A stretch of DNA of 64,000 nt from JACQFK01 sp036383955 (GTDB lineage Bacteria > Planctomycetota > MHYJ01 > JACPRB01): the NCBI GenBank assembly GCA_036383955.1, contig DASVNH010000117.1, positions 1 through 64,000 of the forward strand, given 5' to 3'. Positions 24,119 to 32,574 of the stretch are shown here, piece by piece. Below the pieces are notes generated by a model that saw nothing but the letters and a program-made list of their open reading frames with translations, did no database searches and was not told the DNA's origin. How positions within the stretch are numbered: position 1 is the first letter of the stretch; every line of letters starts with the position of its first letter. A program made the position numbers and the translations under genes.

Positions 24119-25578
24119 CGCGCGGTCTCCAGGAGCTTCCGGTAGGCCGCCGCCGCCCCGCGGTACTCGTCGAGGGCGGGCTCGGACAGGACGCCGGTGT
24201 TGCGGGCGAGCTGGTCTTCGACGCGCTTGAGGAGGTACTCGACTTCCTGCTTGCGCGGCCGGAGCGGCTTGCCGGGGACGTCGATCCACCACGGCGCGGA
24301 GTGGGCGAAGCGCTTGCCGTCGTAGGCGCGGACGGCCACCCACGAGGTCTCGTCGACCGCGACGGTCTCGTCCACCGCGCCGGCTTTGATCTCGCGGAGG
24401 GGGGAGCCGTTCACGACGATCTCGACGCGCGAAAGCGGCGAAGGATTCTCGACGGAGCCGAGGACGCGGAGTCCGCCGGTCACGGGGCGGGCGTCGAGGT
24501 AGAGCATCGGGCCGGTCGTGACGAAGGAGCGGCCCGCGTCGAGGCCCTTCATCCAGGCTTCGTAGGAGAAGGGGACGTCGAGATGGACGTAGACGCGCCC
24601 GTAGCCGAGGGGGACGGGGTGGACGCCCGAGGCGCTGCCGGCGGTGGGGCGCAGGCGGAAGCCGCAGTTGAGCAGGGCGTAGTAGTTGCGGAAGCCGAAC
24701 TCGGTCCAGCCCGCCTCGGTCCAGCCCCTGGCGTCGCGCTCCACGCCCATCCATTCCGCTTCGCGCTCGCCGAAGTCGCGGAAGCCGAAGTCGGTCCGCC
24801 AGTGGTGGTTGTTGGCCAGCTCGTAGAGGTCGACGTTCAGCACGGGCACGAGCATCATCGACCAGGGCCAGTTGTGCTTGTCGAGCTCGAGGAGGACGCC
24901 CTCGCCGCGGAGGGCGTCGACGGCCGGCCGGATCGGCGGCGCGCCGAGCGAGGGCAGGGCGCGATGGCCGAGGATGAACACGGCGCCGAGGGTGTGGCTC
25001 TTGCCGCCGACGGAAAAGATCTCGTACTCGGTGTTGCGCGGCCAGTAGACGTGCGTGTCGTCGACGCGGACAAGGGCGGGCGTGACGGGCGTCTTCTCGA
25101 CGGGCACCTCGCCGGCCTTGAGCGCCCAGGTGGAGAAGGGGAAGGCGACGTTGAGGTCCTCCGCGAGCTGGAGCAGGGGAAGCTCGTCGGCGGGGCGGTG
25201 GACGTGGGTCTCGCCCGACCACCAGCCGCGCGCGGCCGCGTCGGTCCAGCGGCGCAGCTTGACCGTGATCGAGGCCCCCGCCTCGGCCCGGACGGTCTCC
25301 GTCCGGTACTCCTTGCCGCGCTCGGCCGTCAGTGTGTAGGTCCCGGCGGTCAGCGGCGCCTCGAAGGGCCCGGCGGGCAGCGTCGTGTGGACCTCGGCGA
25401 TCCCGTCGCGCCGCTCCTTGACGTAGGGGATCGCGCCGGACGAGCGGGCGGTATGGCGCTTGCCGTCCGGGCCGTCGATGTAGAGCCGGCAGGGGAGCGG
25501 GCGGCCGGTGTCGGCGTCGACGACCTCCCCGCGCAGGACGGCCTCCTGGACCAGAGCGAGCGCCAGCGCGAGCATCAT
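24115..25578 (-). CDS. CehA/McbA-family metallohydrolase with Ig-like N-domain
   Basis: 487 residues, start ATG 25578 overlapping the previous stop (ATGA); the next codon is also ATG. A short leader (MMLALALALVQEA), then a carboxypeptidase-regulatory-like beta domain (~14-110: GEVVDADTGRPLPCRL), then a PHP-like core opening with RGWWSGETHVHRP, whose His residues bind metal, followed by GAVFILGHRA, LDKHNWP and FVTTGPMLYLDA. CehA-like proteins hydrolyse esters or phosphoesters at the cell surface. A ~50-residue helical tail is present. Confidence 0.82.
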   Translation of the reverse strand: MMLALALALVQEAVLRGEVVDADTGRPLPCRLYIDGPDGKRHTARSSGAIPYVKERRDGIAEVHTTLPAGPFEAPLTAGTYTLTAERGKEYRTETVRAEAGASITVKLRRWTDAAARGWWSGETHVHRPADELPLLQLAEDLNVAFPFSTWALKAGEVPVEKTPVTPALVRVDDTHVYWPRNTEYEIFSVGGKSHTLGAVFILGHRALPSLGAPPIRPAVDALRGEGVLLELDKHNWPWSMMLVPVLNVDLYELANNHHWRTDFGFRDFGEREAEWMGVERDARGWTEAGWTEFGFRNYYALLNCGFRLRPTAGSASGVHPVPLGYGRVYVHLDVPFSYEAWMKGLDAGRSFVTTGPMLYLDARPVTGGLRVLGSVENPSPLSRVEIVVNGSPLREIKAGAVDETVAVDETSWVAVRAYDGKRFAHSAPWWIDVPGKPLRPRKQEVEYLLKRVEDQLARNTGVLSEPALDEYRGAAAAYRKLLETAR

Positions 25579-26210
25579 TTCTTCTCTACGACGTCCACGA
25601 GCTCGATGGTGGAGGTCAGGCCCTGGCCGTTCACCTTGGCCGTCGTGACCATCTTCACGAGGCCGCCCGGGACGTCGGGCGAAAACCAGGCCTGGACGAC
25701 GTGGTTCTTGAGGGCGTCGCGCCCCTCCAGCCGGACGCAGCGGAGCTCGCGTCCCGCGGCCTTGACGACGTCCTCCAGGGCGACGGCGACGAGCGCGAGG
25801 TCTTCCTGGCCGTCGATCTTCGACGTCATCCGGAGCGGCGCGCCGCCTTCGGGGCGCAGCCAGAGCCGGGTCTCGCTGGCGAGGCCGCCGCGGCGCCCGG
25901 CGCCTTTCCAGACGCCGCAGGAGAGGGACTGGTCGCCGACGACGACCGCTTCGGTCTTTTCGCGGACGGGGACGTCTTCCTGCTGGTCGGAGCTGATCCG
26001 CTTGTCGAGCTGGGTGGCGACGACTTTCAGCGCGCAGCCGCGGAGTCCGACCTCGGCGAGGGTGTAGGCGATGCCGCCTTCCTGGCGCGCGCCGCCGAGC
26101 TCGAGGACGACGGTGTAGCGGGCGGCCGCTCCCGGCTTCCACGCCATCCAGGGGTGGCGGGCGGGATCGAGGGGTTCCTGAAGGGCGGCCAGGAGCAGGA
26201 GCAGTGTCAT
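25575..26210 (-). CDS. Secreted protein of unknown function
   Basis: 211 residues from ATG 26210, chosen because the signal-like MTLLLLLAALQEP starts there; an in-frame ATG at 26252 would add 14 residues and cross the palindrome 26231-26245. The mature protein is beta-rich, with two cysteines near the middle and late TSTIELVDVVEKK. It resembles periplasmic proteins measured only as domains of unknown function. First gene of a coupled minus-strand operon (ATGA overlaps with the next two genes). Confidence 0.65.
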   Translation of the reverse strand: MTLLLLLAALQEPLDPARHPWMAWKPGAAARYTVVLELGGARQEGGIAYTLAEVGLRGCALKVVATQLDKRISSDQQEDVPVREKTEAVVVGDQSLSCGVWKGAGRRGGLASETRLWLRPEGGAPLRMTSKIDGQEDLALVAVALEDVVKAAGRELRCVRLEGRDALKNHVVQAWFSPDVPGGLVKMVTTAKVNGQGLTSTIELVDVVEKK

Positions 26211-26230
26211 GCGGTCATTTAAGTTAACGA

Positions 26231-26245
26231 TTACGCCTGGCGTAA
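26231..26245. promoter_or_regulatory. Perfect palindrome between divergent operons
   Basis: TTACGCC-T-GGCGTAA, 7-bp arms with one central base, sits between the starts of the minus-strand hydrolase operon (26210) and the plus-strand lipoprotein operon (26273). A dimeric regulator site is plausible. Confidence 0.5.
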
Positions 26246-26272
26246 ACGCCAACTTTCGAACGTCCTGAATCT

Positions 26273-26560
26273 GTGAAGCGCGCGTGGCTCGTTCTGGCGC
26301 TGGCTTTGCAGGCCTGCGCGGGTCCGGACCCGGTCACGCGGGAGTGCGCGATCGACGAAGGCCGGCCGCCCGGCCTCGTGGCGCGGCTCTCGCGGGGCGA
26401 GCGGGCCGTCCGCGACCTCCGCGCCGAGGACGCCCGCCGCGAGTTCGAGTACGTCCTCGAGATCCTCGCCTGGATGCCGTCGGGCGTGGACGTGAGCGAC
26501 CTCCGCCGCCGCGCGGGCGACGGCCTGGTTCACGTGCGCGGCATTCTGCAGGAACGATGA
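26273..26560 (+). CDS. Small lipoprotein, helical-repeat family
   Basis: 95 residues from GTG (VKRAWLVLALALQAC). LQAC is a lipobox, so a lipoprotein of ~79 mature residues. The helical part (EDARREFEYVLEILAWMPSG) matches the C-terminal end of the gene at 27407 (GERECRKVLEYAKWLPDS), so they are paralogous. The stop overlaps an ATG (ATGA at 26557-26560). Function unknown. Confidence 0.6.
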   Translation: MKRAWLVLALALQACAGPDPVTRECAIDEGRPPGLVARLSRGERAVRDLRAEDARREFEYVLEILAWMPSGVDVSDLRRRAGDGLVHVRGILQER

Positions 26561-26566
26561 CGGCGA

Positions 26567-26600
26567 AACACGAATCAGGAATCACGAATCACGAATTACG
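26567..26600 (+). repeat. AATCACG heptad repeats near a gene start
   Basis: Degenerate units AACACGAATCAGGAATCACG... of about 7 bp lie between the stop of the first lipoprotein gene and the ATG at 26614. Only one arm is present here. Confidence 0.7.
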
Positions 26601-26613
26601 GGGACGCGCGCTG

Positions 26614-26955
26614 ATGCGCGCGCTGGCCGTCGCCGCCACCCTTCTGCTCGTCGGCATCGCCCTCACGGGCCCTCAGGCCTGGAGGTTCTGGACGTCCCGC
26701 TATGAAGCTTGGCGAATCGATAGGAACCCGGACGCGCGCTGCCGGATCGCCGAAGTCCACCTTCAGCGCGGGGAGTATACGAAAGCGTTGGAGATCTCGC
26801 GGGCCGTGCTTCGGCGACATCCCACGCACGCGACCGCGGAGGAGCTGATCGTGGAAGCGGTCAGCCTCCTGAAGCCACGGCTTCTCGAGGAGATCATGCA
26901 CTCCAACTCGCTGATCGTCGCACCCTCGGGACCCCCGCGGGAGGGAGGCAGATGA
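26614..26955 (+). CDS. Small membrane-anchored TPR-like protein
   Basis: 113 residues from ATG 26614. A longer frame from ATG 26557 would translate the heptad repeat, so the inner start is preferred, although there is no clear SD. N-terminal TM/signal MRALAVAATLLLVGIALTG, then WRIDRNPDARCRIAEVHLQ and a TPR-like helix pair ending RHPTHATAEEL. It aligns along most of its length with the first half of the gene at 27407. Stop overlaps the next ATG (ATGA). Confidence 0.6.
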   Translation: MRALAVAATLLLVGIALTGPQAWRFWTSRYEAWRIDRNPDARCRIAEVHLQRGEYTKALEISRAVLRRHPTHATAEELIVEAVSLLKPRLLEEIMHSNSLIVAPSGPPREGGR

Positions 26956-27407
26956 AAGCGACGGCCGTCTTCGCCGTCCTGCTCGCCGCCGGGATCGTCG
27001 CGCTGGCCCCTTGCGGCCTGGCGGAGATCGGCTTCCGCCGGGCGGAGCGTCTCTTCGCGTCGCGCGAGTTCGAGAAAGGCCTGTCAACCTGCGACGCCGC
27101 GCTGCGCTGGAAACCCGCTCATCAGGGCGCTCGGGACCTGCGCACGAAACTCACGCGGGCGCTTTCCAGCCCGATCTATCGCTGCGGGAACAGCTCCAGC
27201 GAGGGTTTAGCGCTCGCCCTTCTGGACCAGACGAATCGGTTTGGCGAGGGCTTCCTCGAGAGCTTCGACCTCGCGGAGGCCGAACGGGTGTTTCGCCTGA
27301 CGTTGGAGCTCGCGGCTTCGGCGTCCGCGTACGTCGACGTGTCGTCGCGCGAGGAACGGGCGCGTCGCGGGCTGGAGCGGATTGCCGCGATGCTGGAGGA
27401 CCGCTGA
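26952..27407 (+). CDS. Small exported TPR-like protein
   Basis: 151 residues with signal-like MKATAVFAVLLAAGIVALA. RRAERLFASREFEKGLSTC is a TPR-like unit matching YARAERLFQAGEYEKASLW in the next gene; the rest contains another helix set (AEAERVFRLTLELA). It couples to both neighbours by overlapping start/stop codons. No enzyme motif; unknown function. Confidence 0.6.
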   Translation: MKATAVFAVLLAAGIVALAPCGLAEIGFRRAERLFASREFEKGLSTCDAALRWKPAHQGARDLRTKLTRALSSPIYRCGNSSSEGLALALLDQTNRFGEGFLESFDLAEAERVFRLTLELAASASAYVDVSSREERARRGLERIAAMLEDR

Positions 27408-28117
27408 TGCGCGCGTTCGCCGCGGCCGGCCTCGCGTTGCTCCTCGGAGTCATCGTCGCGGGACCCGACGGATGGATCCGCCTGAAGGCCCGCTACGAGG
27501 ACTGGCGGCTCGATCGGGATCCGGACGCGCTCTGCCGGATCGCCGACGTGCTCATCCAGGCGGAGAAGTACGCGGAGGCGGTAGTGGCCTGCGAGGCCGC
27601 GCTCCGGCGCCGGCCCGAGCATCCGACGGCGGCGCAGTTGCGTGGGGAGGCGATCTTCTGCATGTCCGCGGACGCGTCGGTCCTGGGAGCGATCCTGGCG
27701 GACGTCGACGACGTCCGGTATGCGCGGGCCGAGCGCTTGTTTCAGGCGGGCGAATATGAGAAGGCCTCGCTCTGGTGCGAGCGCTCGCTTCAGCTGAATC
27801 CCTCCCACGCCCCGGCGAAGGCCCTGCTCACGGAGGTCCAGTTCCTCTTGGGCCAGGGCATGGCCACCCCAACGAACGGCGAGTACGACAAGTACATGAC
27901 GGGGTGCGTCGTGCGTCATCAGCAAGTGGATGTGGAAATCGAAACCGCCCTCGCGCGCGCGTACCGGACCGACGATCCGGCCCAGGGGGAGCGGGAATGC
28001 CGGAAAGTCCTCGAGTACGCGAAGTGGCTGCCGGACAGCGCCGAGCTTCGGGCTCAACACGATCGGGCGCGGGCGTATCTGGAATGCGTCAGCGGATTCG
28101 CAGCTTCGGCGCGATGA
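27407..28117 (+). CDS. TPR-like protein, fused form of the two upstream genes
   Basis: 236 residues; ATG at 27407 shares its A with the previous TGA. N-terminal TM MRAFAAAGLALLLGVIVAG, then DWRLDRDPDALCRIADV (as in 26614), a TPR pair, a second unit RYARAERLFQAGEYEKAS (as in 26952), and a C-terminal segment ERECRKVLEYAKWLP (as in 26273). It thus contains in one chain what the three upstream genes carry separately. The end overlaps the convergent regulator gene by 29 bp. Function unknown. Confidence 0.6.
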   Translation: MRAFAAAGLALLLGVIVAGPDGWIRLKARYEDWRLDRDPDALCRIADVLIQAEKYAEAVVACEAALRRRPEHPTAAQLRGEAIFCMSADASVLGAILADVDDVRYARAERLFQAGEYEKASLWCERSLQLNPSHAPAKALLTEVQFLLGQGMATPTNGEYDKYMTGCVVRHQQVDVEIETALARAYRTDDPAQGERECRKVLEYAKWLPDSAELRAQHDRARAYLECVSGFAASAR

Positions 28118-29072
28118 GGGTCTCGCGCGGGGCCTTTTCGCCCGACATCATCTTCAAGAGGGCGCGGAAGGATTCGCGGCCGATGGCTTCGACGTCCTGC
28201 CAGACGGTGGTGACCGGCAGGGCCAGCAGGTCGGCCTCCTCGATGTCGTCGAAGCCGACGAGCTCGAGGTCCTTGGGGATCGCGAGCCCCGCCTCGCGGA
28301 TCGCGCGCAGGGCGCCGAACGTCAGGTAGATGTTGCCCGTGTAGATCGCGGTCGGCCGGTTCGGGCCGTCCAGCAGCGCGCGCACCGCCGTCCGCGCCTC
28401 GGCCGTGGTCGGATTCTGCAGCAGCGTGACGGTGGCCTTCTTGCCCAGCTTCGCGGCCGCGCGCTTGAAGCCGTCGACGCGATACTGGTACGTCTGCGTC
28501 GACAGCGGGCCGGCGACGAAGGCGATGCGCTCGTGGCCGCGCTTGAGGAGGTGCTCGACGGCCAGGGCGGAGCCCGCGGCGTGGTCGGTGCGCACGCAGG
28601 GGATGTCGGCCCCCTTCACGGAGCGGTCGATCTGCACGAAGGGCCGGCCCTCTTTCTGGAGGTCGATCAGGGCCTGGTCCGCGACGGTGACGGGGGAGAC
28701 GATGAGGCCGTCGAAGCGGTGCTCCTGCAGCATCTGCACGACGCGCTTCTCGCGCTCGGCGTTCCCGCCGGTGTTGGAAACGACGAGGACGTAGCCCTTC
28801 TCCTCGGCCTCGCGCTCGGCGCCCTTGGCGATCCCGGTCCAGAACGGATTGCAGAGGTCCTCGACCGCGAGCGAGACCGAGTAGGAGCGCCGGTCGCGGA
28901 ACGCGCGGGCCAGCGCGCTGGAGCGGTAGCCGAGGTCCGCCGCCGTCTTGCGCACCCGCTCGACGGTGGCGGGGCTGATCCGGTAGTGCTCGTGCTTGCC
29001 GGTGAGCACGTGCGAGACCGTCGTCTGCGACAGCTTCAGCCGCCGCGCGATGTCCTTCATCCGAACCGCCAT
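28089..29072 (-). CDS. LacI-family transcriptional regulator of the rhamnose locus
   Basis: 327 residues. N-terminal HTH MKDIARRLKLSQTTVSHVLTG and hinge region, then a periplasmic-binding-protein-like effector domain (YSVSLAVEDLCNPFW, FDGLIVSPVT, LELVGFDDIEEADLL). ATG 29072 lies 11 bp from its -10, so the message is nearly leaderless; ATG 29060 is an alternative that would begin at the HTH. It is divergent from the ABC importer operon and flanked by two CTAA-N6-TTAG operators, one inside its own promoter, which predicts autorepression and relief by a rhamnose-derived inducer. Confidence 0.9.
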   Translation of the reverse strand: MAVRMKDIARRLKLSQTTVSHVLTGKHEHYRISPATVERVRKTAADLGYRSSALARAFRDRRSYSVSLAVEDLCNPFWTGIAKGAEREAEEKGYVLVVSNTGGNAEREKRVVQMLQEHRFDGLIVSPVTVADQALIDLQKEGRPFVQIDRSVKGADIPCVRTDHAAGSALAVEHLLKRGHERIAFVAGPLSTQTYQYRVDGFKRAAAKLGKKATVTLLQNPTTAEARTAVRALLDGPNRPTAIYTGNIYLTFGALRAIREAGLAIPKDLELVGFDDIEEADLLALPVTTVWQDVEAIGRESFRALLKMMSGEKAPRETLIAPKLRIR

Positions 29073-29083
29073 ACGGGGGAAAA

Positions 29084-29111
29084 GTATAGGCTAATCCCGT
29101 TTAGCCGTCAA
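29084..29111 (-). promoter_or_regulatory. Regulator promoter with operator O1
   Basis: On the minus strand TTGACG (29111-29106), a 16-bp spacer and TATACT (29089-29084). The spacer holds CTAA-TCCCGT-TTAG (29091-29104), extended to GGCTAA...TTAGCC. Confidence 0.75.
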
Positions 29112-29131
29112 ATAAAAGGCCTGCGTGGTGT

Positions 29132-29175
29132 GCTAACTCGGATTAGCTTGACATCCGGGGCCGCCCGGGTATAAT
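29132..29175 (+). promoter_or_regulatory. ABC importer promoter with operator O2
   Basis: TTGACA (29148-29153), a 16-bp spacer and a consensus TATAAT (29170-29175), 12 bp before the ATG at 29188 with no SD. Operator GCTAA-CTCGGA-TTAGC (29132-29147) abuts the -35. Its centre is 42 bp, four helical turns, from O1. Confidence 0.85.
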
Positions 29176-29187
29176 CCCGGGCCTCAC

Positions 29188-30672
29188 ATGGCGCTTCTCG
29201 AGCTTCGCGAGATCCGCAAGTCCTTCGGCGGGGTGCGCGCCCTGAACGGGGTGTCGTTCGAGCTCCGCCCGGGGGAGGTCCACGCGCTGGTCGGCGAGAA
29301 CGGCGCGGGGAAGTCGACGCTCATCAAGGTCGTCACCGGGGCGCACCGGCCGGACGGCGGGAGCCTGGAGATCCTGGGCCGCCGGATCGAGGCGAACGAC
29401 CCGATCCTGTCGCGGAAGCTGGGCGTCGCGGTCATCTATCAGCAGCCCGCGCTCTTCCCGGAGCTGACCGTGGCCGAGAACATCGCGGCGGGCGTCGAGC
29501 CGCCCGGCCTCTGGCGCCGCGTACGCTGGGGGGAGCGGGCCGCGCGGGCCCGCGAGCTGCTGGCGCGGATCGGGGCGAAGATCGACCCCGAGGCGCCCGT
29601 CTCCTCGCTCACGATGCCCGAACAGCAGATGGTGGAGATCGCCAAGGCGATCGGGGCGGACGCCAAGGTCCTCATCATGGACGAGCCGACCGCCTCGCTG
29701 CCCGAGCACGAGGTCCGGAACCTCTTCCGCGTCGTGAAGGACCTGCGGGCCCGGGGCGTCGGGATCGTCTACATCTCCCACCGCCTCGAGGAGCTGCGCG
29801 AGCTCGCCGACCGCGTGACGGTGCTGCGCGACGGCAACTCGGTCACGACGAAGGCGATGAAGGACGTCGAGCTCGGCGAGCTCATCCGCCTCATGGTCGG
29901 CCGCGAGATCACCCAGGTCTTCCCGAAGCGGGAGGTGGCGAAGGGCGACGTCCTCCTCGAGCTGCGCGGGGTGTCGGGCCCGGGGGTCCGCGACGTGACG
30001 CTCGACGTCCGCGCGGGCGAGATCGTCGGCCTCGCCGGCCTCGTGGGGGCGGGCCGCACGGAGCTCGCGCGCGTGCTGTTCGGGCTGGCGCCGGCGACGT
30101 CCGGCGCGATCCGGGTGGCGGGGCGGGAGGCGCGGATCCGGACGCCCTCCGACGCGGTGGAGCTCGGGATCGGCTACGTGCCCGAGGACCGGCGGCGGCA
30201 CGGGGTGATCCTGGACCTGCCGGTGGCGGCGAACACGACGCTCGCGGTCCTGCGGCGGATCTCGCGGCGGGGCTTTCTCGACCTCGTCCAGGAGCGCGTG
30301 CTGGCGACGGAGTTCGTGGGGAAGCTGGCGGTGAAGACGCCGTCGATCGAGACGCCGGCCGGCCACCTGTCGGGCGGCAACCAGCAGAAGGTGGCGCTGG
30401 CGCGCTGGCTGGCGACCGATCCCAAGATCCTGATCCTGGACGAGCCGACGCAGGGGGTGGATGTCGGGGCCAAGAGCGAGATCCACCGGCTGATGGTCGA
30501 TCTGGCGGAGAAGGGGATGGCGATCCTGATGATTTCGTCGGAGCTGCCCGAGGCGCTGGGGATGAGCGACCGGGTGGCGGTGATGCGCCGGGGCGCGCTG
30601 GCCGGCGTGATCGGCCGCGCGGAGGCGACGCAGGAGAAGGTGCTCGGCCTCGCGCTGGGAGCGGTCGCGTGA
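29188..30672 (+). CDS. Sugar ABC importer ATPase (two ABC domains), rhamnose-type
   Basis: 494 residues, RbsA/AraG-like double ATPase. First domain: Walker A GENGAGKST (36-44), signature around SSLTMPEQQM, Walker B VLIMDEPTAS. Second: degenerate Walker A GLVGAGRTE, signature LSGGNQQKVALARW, Walker B ILILDEPTQGVD. It energises uptake through the two permeases downstream. The catabolic genes that follow identify L-rhamnose as the likely substrate. Near-leaderless start; its end overlaps the next gene by 4 bp (GTGA). Confidence 0.92.
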   Translation: MALLELREIRKSFGGVRALNGVSFELRPGEVHALVGENGAGKSTLIKVVTGAHRPDGGSLEILGRRIEANDPILSRKLGVAVIYQQPALFPELTVAENIAAGVEPPGLWRRVRWGERAARARELLARIGAKIDPEAPVSSLTMPEQQMVEIAKAIGADAKVLIMDEPTASLPEHEVRNLFRVVKDLRARGVGIVYISHRLEELRELADRVTVLRDGNSVTTKAMKDVELGELIRLMVGREITQVFPKREVAKGDVLLELRGVSGPGVRDVTLDVRAGEIVGLAGLVGAGRTELARVLFGLAPATSGAIRVAGREARIRTPSDAVELGIGYVPEDRRRHGVILDLPVAANTTLAVLRRISRRGFLDLVQERVLATEFVGKLAVKTPSIETPAGHLSGGNQQKVALARWLATDPKILILDEPTQGVDVGAKSEIHRLMVDLAEKGMAILMISSELPEALGMSDRVAVMRRGALAGVIGRAEATQEKVLGLALGAVA

Positions 30673-31622
30673 AGTACAAGCGCGAGCTCTCGGTGGCGGC
30701 GGCCTTCGGGGCGCTGCTGCTGACGCTGGCCGTCGTGAATCCCGCCTTCTTCGCGGCGGCGAACCTCCGCGCGATCGCGCTCAAGGAGTCGGCGACGCTG
30801 GCGGCGGCGGTCGGGATGACGCTGGTGATCCTGGCGCGGCAGATCGACATCTCGATCGGCTCGCAGTTCTCGATCTGCGGGGTGGTCGCGGCGCTGCTGG
30901 GGAAGTCGGGGTTTCCGCTGCCCGTGGTGGCGCTCGGCACGCTGGCGGCGGGGGCCTGGCTGGGCGCGCTGAACGGCGCGCTGGTCGCGTTCCTGCGGCT
31001 GCCGTCGATCGTGGTGACGCTCGCGACGATGGTCAGCCTCGAGGCGGCGCTCAAGTGGGAGCGGAGCGGCGAGGCGATCCGCAACGTGCCGGAGACGTTC
31101 TATTTCGCGGGGCTGGGGCAGGCGGGCGGGCAGGCGCTGATCGTGGCGGCGTCCCTCGCGGTCTTCGCGGCCTTCGCGTGGGGCCTGCGCTACCTGAGCG
31201 CGGGACGCGCGGTGTACGCGGTGGGCTCGGACCTCGAGGCGGCGCGGCTGGCGGGGCTCCGGCCGGCGCGGGTGGTCTTCTCGATCTTCGTGTTGATGGG
31301 CGTCCTGACGGCCCTGGCGGCCCTGCTGACGGCGATCCAGTTCCGGACGATCCAGCCGAACGAAGGGAAGGGGCTGGAGATGAAGGTGATCGCGGCGGTG
31401 GTCGTCGGCGGCGTCGCCATCTCGGGCGGGCGGGGCACGCTGGCGGGGACGCTGCTGGGCACGCTCTTCCTCGGCTCGATCGGCACGGCCCTCGCGTTCC
31501 TGCGCGCCGAGTCCTATTGGGAGCGGGCGATCCAGGGCGCGATTATCCTTGTCGCGGTCGCCTCCGACGCCCTTAATCTCAGGAAGAAAGCGCATGCTGG
31601 CGCGAGCGTTGCCACACCCTGA
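30669..31622 (+). CDS. Sugar ABC importer permease 1
   Basis: 317 residues, BPD_transp_2/RbsC-like permease with ~8-10 TM helices. Typical motifs: LVILARQIDISIGSQFSICG near the first third (the family DLSVG-like loop) and VVVGGVAISGGRGTLAGTLLG near the end. GTG start overlaps the ATPase stop. Forms the channel with the second permease. Confidence 0.92.
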   Translation: MKYKRELSVAAAFGALLLTLAVVNPAFFAAANLRAIALKESATLAAAVGMTLVILARQIDISIGSQFSICGVVAALLGKSGFPLPVVALGTLAAGAWLGALNGALVAFLRLPSIVVTLATMVSLEAALKWERSGEAIRNVPETFYFAGLGQAGGQALIVAASLAVFAAFAWGLRYLSAGRAVYAVGSDLEAARLAGLRPARVVFSIFVLMGVLTALAALLTAIQFRTIQPNEGKGLEMKVIAAVVVGGVAISGGRGTLAGTLLGTLFLGSIGTALAFLRAESYWERAIQGAIILVAVASDALNLRKKAHAGASVATP

Positions 31623-32574
31623 CCGCCCGTCCTGGCGTCCGGCCCTCACCCACGAGACGGTCCTCGCGGCCCTCCTCGTCGGGGAGATCCTCCTTTTTTC
31701 GGTCGTCGGCAGGAACTTCGCCAGCGCCGACGGCTTCACGCTCACGCTGCGGCAGGCCGCCGACATCGGCCTCCTCGCGGTGGTGATGACGCCCGTCATC
31801 CTCCTGGGCGGCATCGACCTGTCCGTCGGCTCCCTGATGGGCCTCTCGGCGGTGCTGCTCGGCAAGCTCTGGCGGGACGGCGGCGTCCCCGTCGGCGCCG
31901 CGGCCGCGCTCGTCGTCCTCGCCGGCGTCCTCGCCGGCGGCTTCAACGCCCTCTTCATCACGAAGCTCCGCGTCCCGCCCCTCATCGTCACCCTCGGCAC
32001 GTTCTCCCTCTTCCGCGGCCTCGCCGAGGGGCTCACCGCCGGCGCCGACAACTTCACCGGCTTTCCGGAGCCCTTCCTCGCCTTCGGGCAGCGGGATGTC
32101 GCGCATGTCCCGTACGCCTTCCCGGTCTTCGCCGGGGTCGCGCTCGGCGTCTGGATCCTCGTGCACCGCGCCGCGATCGGCCGCTCGTTCTTCGCGATCG
32201 GCCTGTCCCCCGAAGGCGCCCGGCACGCGGGCATCCCCGTCGAGCGCCGCCAGGCCCTCGCCTACGTCCTCAGCGGCGCCGGCGCCGCGCTGGCGGCCGT
32301 CGTCTACGTCGCCACCAGCGGCCAGGCCAAGGCCGACGCCGCCCTGGGACACGAGCTCGTCGCCATCACCGCCGTCGTGCTCGGGGGGACGTCGATTTTC
32401 GGCGGCCGCGGCTCCGTGCACGGCACCCTGCTCGGCCTCTTCGCCCTCGTGGTCCTCCGGATCGGCCTCCAGCTGTCCGGGATGCCGACGGAGCTGGCCG
32501 ACATCCTCACGGGCGTCCTCCTGCTGGTCTCCATCGGGGCCCGGCGGATCGTGTCGAAAGGAGCCGTCTCATGA
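31594..32574 (+). CDS. Sugar ABC importer permease 2
   Basis: 326 residues from ATG 31594 (SD AGGAAG at ~31581), within the end of the preceding gene by 29 bp. Same family: VILLGGIDLSVGSLMGLSAV and AVVLGGTSIFGGRGSVHGTLLG. Paralogous to permease 1; such systems use a heterodimeric channel. It ends by ATGA overlap with the binding-protein gene. Confidence 0.92.
   Translation: MLARALPHPDRPSWRPALTHETVLAALLVGEILLFSVVGRNFASADGFTLTLRQAADIGLLAVVMTPVILLGGIDLSVGSLMGLSAVLLGKLWRDGGVPVGAAAALVVLAGVLAGGFNALFITKLRVPPLIVTLGTFSLFRGLAEGLTAGADNFTGFPEPFLAFGQRDVAHVPYAFPVFAGVALGVWILVHRAAIGRSFFAIGLSPEGARHAGIPVERRQALAYVLSGAGAALAAVVYVATSGQAKADAALGHELVAITAVVLGGTSIFGGRGSVHGTLLGLFALVVLRIGLQLSGMPTELADILTGVLLLVSIGARRIVSKGAVS

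Noticed and set aside
26557..26613. Longer N-terminus from ATG 26557 for the second small TPR-like gene
   Set aside because: The added residues are the translation of the AATCACG repeats, and the signal/TM segment begins at 26614; the ATGA overlap leaves some doubt.
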